A DNA stretch of 6,044 bases from Phycisphaerae bacterium (GTDB lineage: Bacteria > Planctomycetota > Phycisphaerae > Sedimentisphaerales > Anaerobacaceae): NCBI GenBank assembly GCA_030667885.1, contig DAOUVA010000297.1:1-6044 (forward strand), given 5' to 3'. Positions within the stretch are counted from its first letter, which is position 1, and every line of letters begins with the position of its first letter. Positions 5,981 through 6,044 of the stretch are shown in pieces. Position numbers and translations under genes: made by a program. The notes beneath the pieces were generated by a model. It ran no database searches. It was not told where the DNA came from and was given only the letters and a program-made list of their open reading frames with translations.

Positions 5981-6044
5981 ATGAGTAAGTTAAGTCGTAG
6001 AGATTTTATGAAAGGTACAATGGCGGCCGGAGCGGCGATGGCGA
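5981..6044 (+). CDS. Start of a Tat-signal protein (truncated by window end)
   Basis: Only the first 21 codons are inside the window. They read MSKLSRRDFMKG followed by an Ala/Gly/Met-rich stretch: a classic twin-arginine signal (SRRDFMK, residues 5-11) and the start of its hydrophobic core. The protein is therefore probably folded in the cytoplasm and exported by Tat, like its upstream neighbour (TRRDFLK). The family cannot be determined from this fragment. In planctomycetes, Tat-exported Gfo/Idh/MocA oxidoreductases often sit beside TIM-barrel and DUF6807 genes, so that is a reasonable expectation but not something seen here. Confidence 0.85.
   Translation, partial: MSKLSRRDFMKGTMAAGAAMA

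Overview
The window looks like a piece of a planctomycete chromosome, most likely of the Phycisphaerae/Sedimentisphaerales type. This is inferred from protein architecture, not from any marker gene. The pointers are a large secreted LamG protein with FN3-like modules of the 'YYWR-DE ... WSF' kind, a Tat-exported TIM-barrel protein fused to a DUF6807 (PmoA-family) domain, and a second Tat-signal gene right behind it. All recognisable genes lie on the + strand and most have clear Shine-Dalgarno sequences.

Layout: (1) 1-413 holds no convincing gene. It contains a tRNA T-arm-like hairpin, a strong Shine-Dalgarno before a 10-codon frame, and the leader of the first gene. (2) 414-2582 encodes a 722-residue exported protein: signal peptide, LamG/concanavalin-like domain, three tandem FN3-like modules and a C-terminal beta-rich domain of likely carbohydrate-binding type. 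A strong intrinsic terminator follows at 2642-2676. (3) 2797-3909 encodes a MurG-family glycosyltransferase that stands alone, outside any visible cell-wall cluster, with unusual active-site loops. (4) 3910-4127 is an intergenic region with a near-consensus sigma70-type promoter (3988-4016) and a leader carrying two overlapping palindromes. (5) 4128-5927 encodes a Tat-exported fusion of a sugar isomerase/epimerase-like TIM barrel and DUF6807. (6) 5981 to the window end is the start of another Tat-signal protein, probably in the same transcript.

The first gene looks like a separate unit for binding polysaccharide outside the cytoplasm. murG makes lipid II at the cytoplasmic membrane and has no obvious functional link to its neighbours. 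The last two genes look like the start of an operon for extracytoplasmic modification or breakdown of a sugar or glycoside. The exact substrate cannot be read from the sequence. The two-domain Tat fusion, with an Asn where the isomerase family usually has a metal-binding Asp, is the most interesting item.
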